DNA from: DATFXM01 sp035315885
GTDB lineage: Bacteria; Acidobacteriota; Blastocatellia; UBA7656
Assembly (NCBI GenBank): GCA_035315885.1
Contig: DATFXM010000008.1
Location: 20,503-84,502, forward strand
Direction of reading: 5' to 3'
Length of the DNA: 64,000 nt
The translations under genes were made by a program, and so were the position numbers. Below, in pieces: positions 61,943-64,000 of this stretch; position 1 is the first letter of the stretch; every line of letters begins with the position of its first letter. Under the pieces are notes generated by a model. The model saw only the letters and a program-made list of their open reading frames with translations, made no database searches and had not been told where the DNA came from.

Positions 61943-63739
61943 ATGCGATTGCCGCGAGGCTTTGCAGACGAAGTCAGGAATCAAAGTGATATCGTCAGGG
62001 TCGTGTCTGATTACGTGGTGCTGAAGAAACGCGGCTCGTCCTACGTCGCGCGCTGTCCCTTTCACTCAGAGAAGACTCCATCTTTCAACGTGAATCCATC
62101 GCGAGGAATGTTTCATTGCTTTGGTTGCGGAGCTGGCGGTTCAGTGTTCGACTTCGTGATGAGAATCGACGGCTGCACCTTTCCCGAGGCGGTGCGCGTA
62201 GTCGCCGAAAAGAGCGGAATTCCGATCCCAGAAGTGAACGACAGCGAGGACTACAAGAAGCAGGCAGCGGAACGTGACATCATTCTTCGTCTTAATGGGT
62301 GGGCAGCCGAGTTCTTTGAACTGCAACTAAGAGATTCTAAGGATGGAGAGCGCGCCCGACAGTACGCAGTTGACCGGGGAATCAGCGAAGCGGCTACGAA
62401 GGAGTTTCGGCTCGGATGGGCGCCCGATCGCTGGGATGCGCTTACCGAGCATCTTCGCGAGCGAGGAGCCACGCTTGAAGAAATCAACCTGAGCGGGCTC
62501 GCGATAATGAAGGAAGCCGGCGGATTGCACGACCGGTTTCGCAGCCGTCTGATGTTCCCGATTACCGATTCGCAAAACAGGCCCATCGCATTCGGCGGGC
62601 GCATCATCGGAGAAGGCGAGCCAAAGTATCTGAACTCTCCCGAAACTGCGATCTATACAAAAGGAAGAAACCTGTACGGACTGGCGCTGGCCAAGAACGA
62701 TATCCGGACCGCGGGGTTTGCGATTCTGGTAGAGGGATACCTCGACTGCCTGATCCCTTATCAGCACGGCGTGCGTAACATCGTCGCAAGCCTGGGCACC
62801 GCATTGACCGACGGACAGGTGCGGTTGTTGCGCCGTTACATGGAGAATCCACAGATCGTAGTGAACTTCGATCCGGACTCCGCGGGACAGCGAGCAACGA
62901 TGCGATCGATCGAGGTGCTGTTGTCCGAGGGCTTCAAGGTGAACATTCTGAAGCTGCCTTCGGATAAGGATCCCGACGAGTTTGTGCGAGCGCATGGCGT
63001 GGATCAGTTCAAGCTTTTGCTAAAGGGCAGTCAGCCTTACATCGAGTATGTGGTAGACACAGCGGTGACTACCTACGATGTGACGCGTCCCAGTGGCAAG
63101 GTGGAGGCTATCAATTCTATTCTCCCGCATCTCGCACGGATGCGAGACAAGGTGGCGCGGGCCGACTACGCGGAACAGATTGCTGACCGGCTGAAGCTGG
63201 ACTCGAGGGTGGTGCGCGAGGAGTTGAAGAAGACGGCCACGAACCGGCGCGATTCGCTTGACCGAAAAGCGTTGCGCGCAGCCGAAGAGGTCACGCTGGC
63301 CGAGCGGCAGTTGCTGAGCTTGATCCTGGCGAATGCCGATGTACGCCAGTCGGTGCTTTCGGCGATCAAAGAAGAGGACTACGCGGAACTGGCAAGTGCC
63401 GGAATATTCAATGCAATCGTAAGATTGGAGCTGGAGTCTCGCGAGCCGGACTTCGAGAGTATTTGCGAATTGATTGATGGCGAACGCGAGAGGGCGCTGG
63501 TATCGGACCTGCTGATAAGCGATCTCGGATGGGTTGGAGGTGAGGAGTTCGAGCTGCATTTGAAGCGGGCGACTGAGGCTCTTTCTTCATTGAGGAGGCG
63601 ATTGCTCGAGCGCAAGCTGGACGCCATTCAGATTGAGATCAGCAAAGCGGAACGTGAACAGGACTCGGAGCGCGTTCTGAACTTGTATCAGGAGAAGACC
63701 GCAATTCAGAGACGTCGCATTGCGCTTAGCGCGAATTGA
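61943..63739 (+). CDS. dnaG: DNA primase
   Basis: Makes RNA primers for replication. The 598 residues have the CHCC zinc finger (Cys38, His41, Cys59, Cys62), a TOPRIM core with ILVEGYLDCL and NFDPDSAGQ, and a C-terminal helicase-binding region. RYMENPQIVVNFDPD and KDPDEFVRAHG are typical. rpoD follows 142 bp later, the conserved macromolecular-synthesis pair. Confidence 0.96.
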   Translation: MRLPRGFADEVRNQSDIVRVVSDYVVLKKRGSSYVARCPFHSEKTPSFNVNPSRGMFHCFGCGAGGSVFDFVMRIDGCTFPEAVRVVAEKSGIPIPEVNDSEDYKKQAAERDIILRLNGWAAEFFELQLRDSKDGERARQYAVDRGISEAATKEFRLGWAPDRWDALTEHLRERGATLEEINLSGLAIMKEAGGLHDRFRSRLMFPITDSQNRPIAFGGRIIGEGEPKYLNSPETAIYTKGRNLYGLALAKNDIRTAGFAILVEGYLDCLIPYQHGVRNIVASLGTALTDGQVRLLRRYMENPQIVVNFDPDSAGQRATMRSIEVLLSEGFKVNILKLPSDKDPDEFVRAHGVDQFKLLLKGSQPYIEYVVDTAVTTYDVTRPSGKVEAINSILPHLARMRDKVARADYAEQIADRLKLDSRVVREELKKTATNRRDSLDRKALRAAEEVTLAERQLLSLILANADVRQSVLSAIKEEDYAELASAGIFNAIVRLELESREPDFESICELIDGERERALVSDLLISDLGWVGGEEFELHLKRATEALSSLRRRLLERKLDAIQIEISKAEREQDSERVLNLYQEKTAIQRRRIALSAN

Positions 63740-63788
63740 AATCTCCGTAAAGCTGCTCCCAGAGATCAAAGATGCGCCGAACGACATC

Positions 63789-63817
63789 TTGACAGATTTT
63801 TATAATGAGGGTACGAA
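63789..63817 (+). promoter_or_regulatory. Consensus hexamers upstream of rpoD
   Basis: TTGACA (63789-63794) and TATAAT (63801-63806) are both perfect, but only 6 bp apart, so they cannot be one sigma-70 promoter. TTGACA could pair with TACGAA (63812-63817, 17 bp). TATAAT would need another -35. Confidence 0.4.
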
Positions 63818-63881
63818 TTCAGTTGGCCTTGCAGGCTGCCCCATTTTTTTTGAGATCGCACCCCCAACAGGAGAGCCGATC

Positions 63882-64000
63882 TTGTCAGACCTTAGCGGAA
63901 AATATTCGGGCGAAGTGGAAAAACTTCTCGAAGTAGGAAAAGAGAAGGAATACCTCACTTACGACGACATCAATCGCCTACTGCCACCCGAAATGAATTC
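63882..64000 (+). CDS. rpoD: RNA polymerase primary sigma factor RpoD, 5' end, cut by the window
   Basis: Thirty-nine codons of the primary sigma factor. LSGKYSGEVEKLLEVGKEKEYLTYDDINRLLPPEM matches region 1.1. The TTG start has AGGAGAG at 63869-63875, six bases upstream. The rest lies beyond the window. Position after dnaG supports the call. Confidence 0.88.
   Translation, partial: MSDLSGKYSGEVEKLLEVGKEKEYLTYDDINRLLPPEMN

Overview
The window is a 64 kb, fairly GC-rich piece of chromosome from a free-living diderm bacterium. It carries LPS assembly and outer-membrane genes (LolC/LolD, BamA, Skp/OmpH, LpxA, LpxD, FabZ, LpxI and a one-chain LptF-LptG). It also has a ClpC ATPase, a VWFA protein of the type common in Acidobacteriota, DUF2934 and DUF4388 proteins, a split glycine decarboxylase and an F420/LLM-type oxidoreductase. 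This mix suggests Acidobacteriota, probably class Blastocatellia. The assignment is inferred from gene content; no rRNA gene is present. No phage, integrase, transposase, CRISPR array, tRNA or rRNA was seen. Coding density is high and nearly every gene is a recognisable chromosomal one.

Layout. 1-11.2 kb (+): lysS, lolC, lolD, clpC, bamA and two tandem ompH/skp genes. 11.2-16.5 kb (-): lpxD-fabZ-lpxA-ocd-lpxI and a DUF4388 gene, facing bamA-ompH head-on. 16.6-21.1 kb (+): the glycine-cleavage operon gcvT-gcvH-gcvPA-gcvPB. 21-33.9 kb: a DUF2934 protein, a secreted VWFA protein, the LptFG fusion, a Nudix hydrolase, HU, a membrane-anchored nuclease-fold protein, an M15 peptidase, a sodium:solute symporter, a secreted NagZ-type GH3 enzyme, DUF2203 and TatA. 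34-43.7 kb (+): four large signalling genes. These are a zinc-ribbon/FHA/MshEN/FHA/propeller protein, an HD-GYP response regulator, a GAF/PAS hybrid histidine kinase and a zinc-ribbon/propeller protein. 43.8-57.9 kb: malic enzyme, a VIT1/CCC1 transporter, the LLM oxidoreductase, dinG, glyA, hutH, hutU, a 2Fe-2S protein, an SRPBCC protein, hemL and a membrane hydrolase. 58-64 kb: a GT39-type membrane glycosyltransferase, rpiA, a glutaredoxin, a small unknown protein, dnaG and the first 39 codons of rpoD, cut by the window end.

The most unusual content lies between the genes. About eighteen spacers carry short tandem repeats with a period near 7 nt. The unit differs from site to site (GTGCTGA, GTTCTGA, CAGTAGG, GTTTCGG, TTTGAGA, GAAGGGG types). 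Most are arranged as two inverted arms around a short spacer, with the same polarity in nearly every pair. Several gene ends, and the apparent starts of lolD and rpiA, run into these tracts. A second family has two 232-bp copies (25368-25599 and 55713-55944) with terminal inverted repeats and an internal 30-bp inverted pair. A mini version lies near 46.37 kb. Together they look like an active, non-coding repeat ecosystem in an otherwise conservative chromosome.
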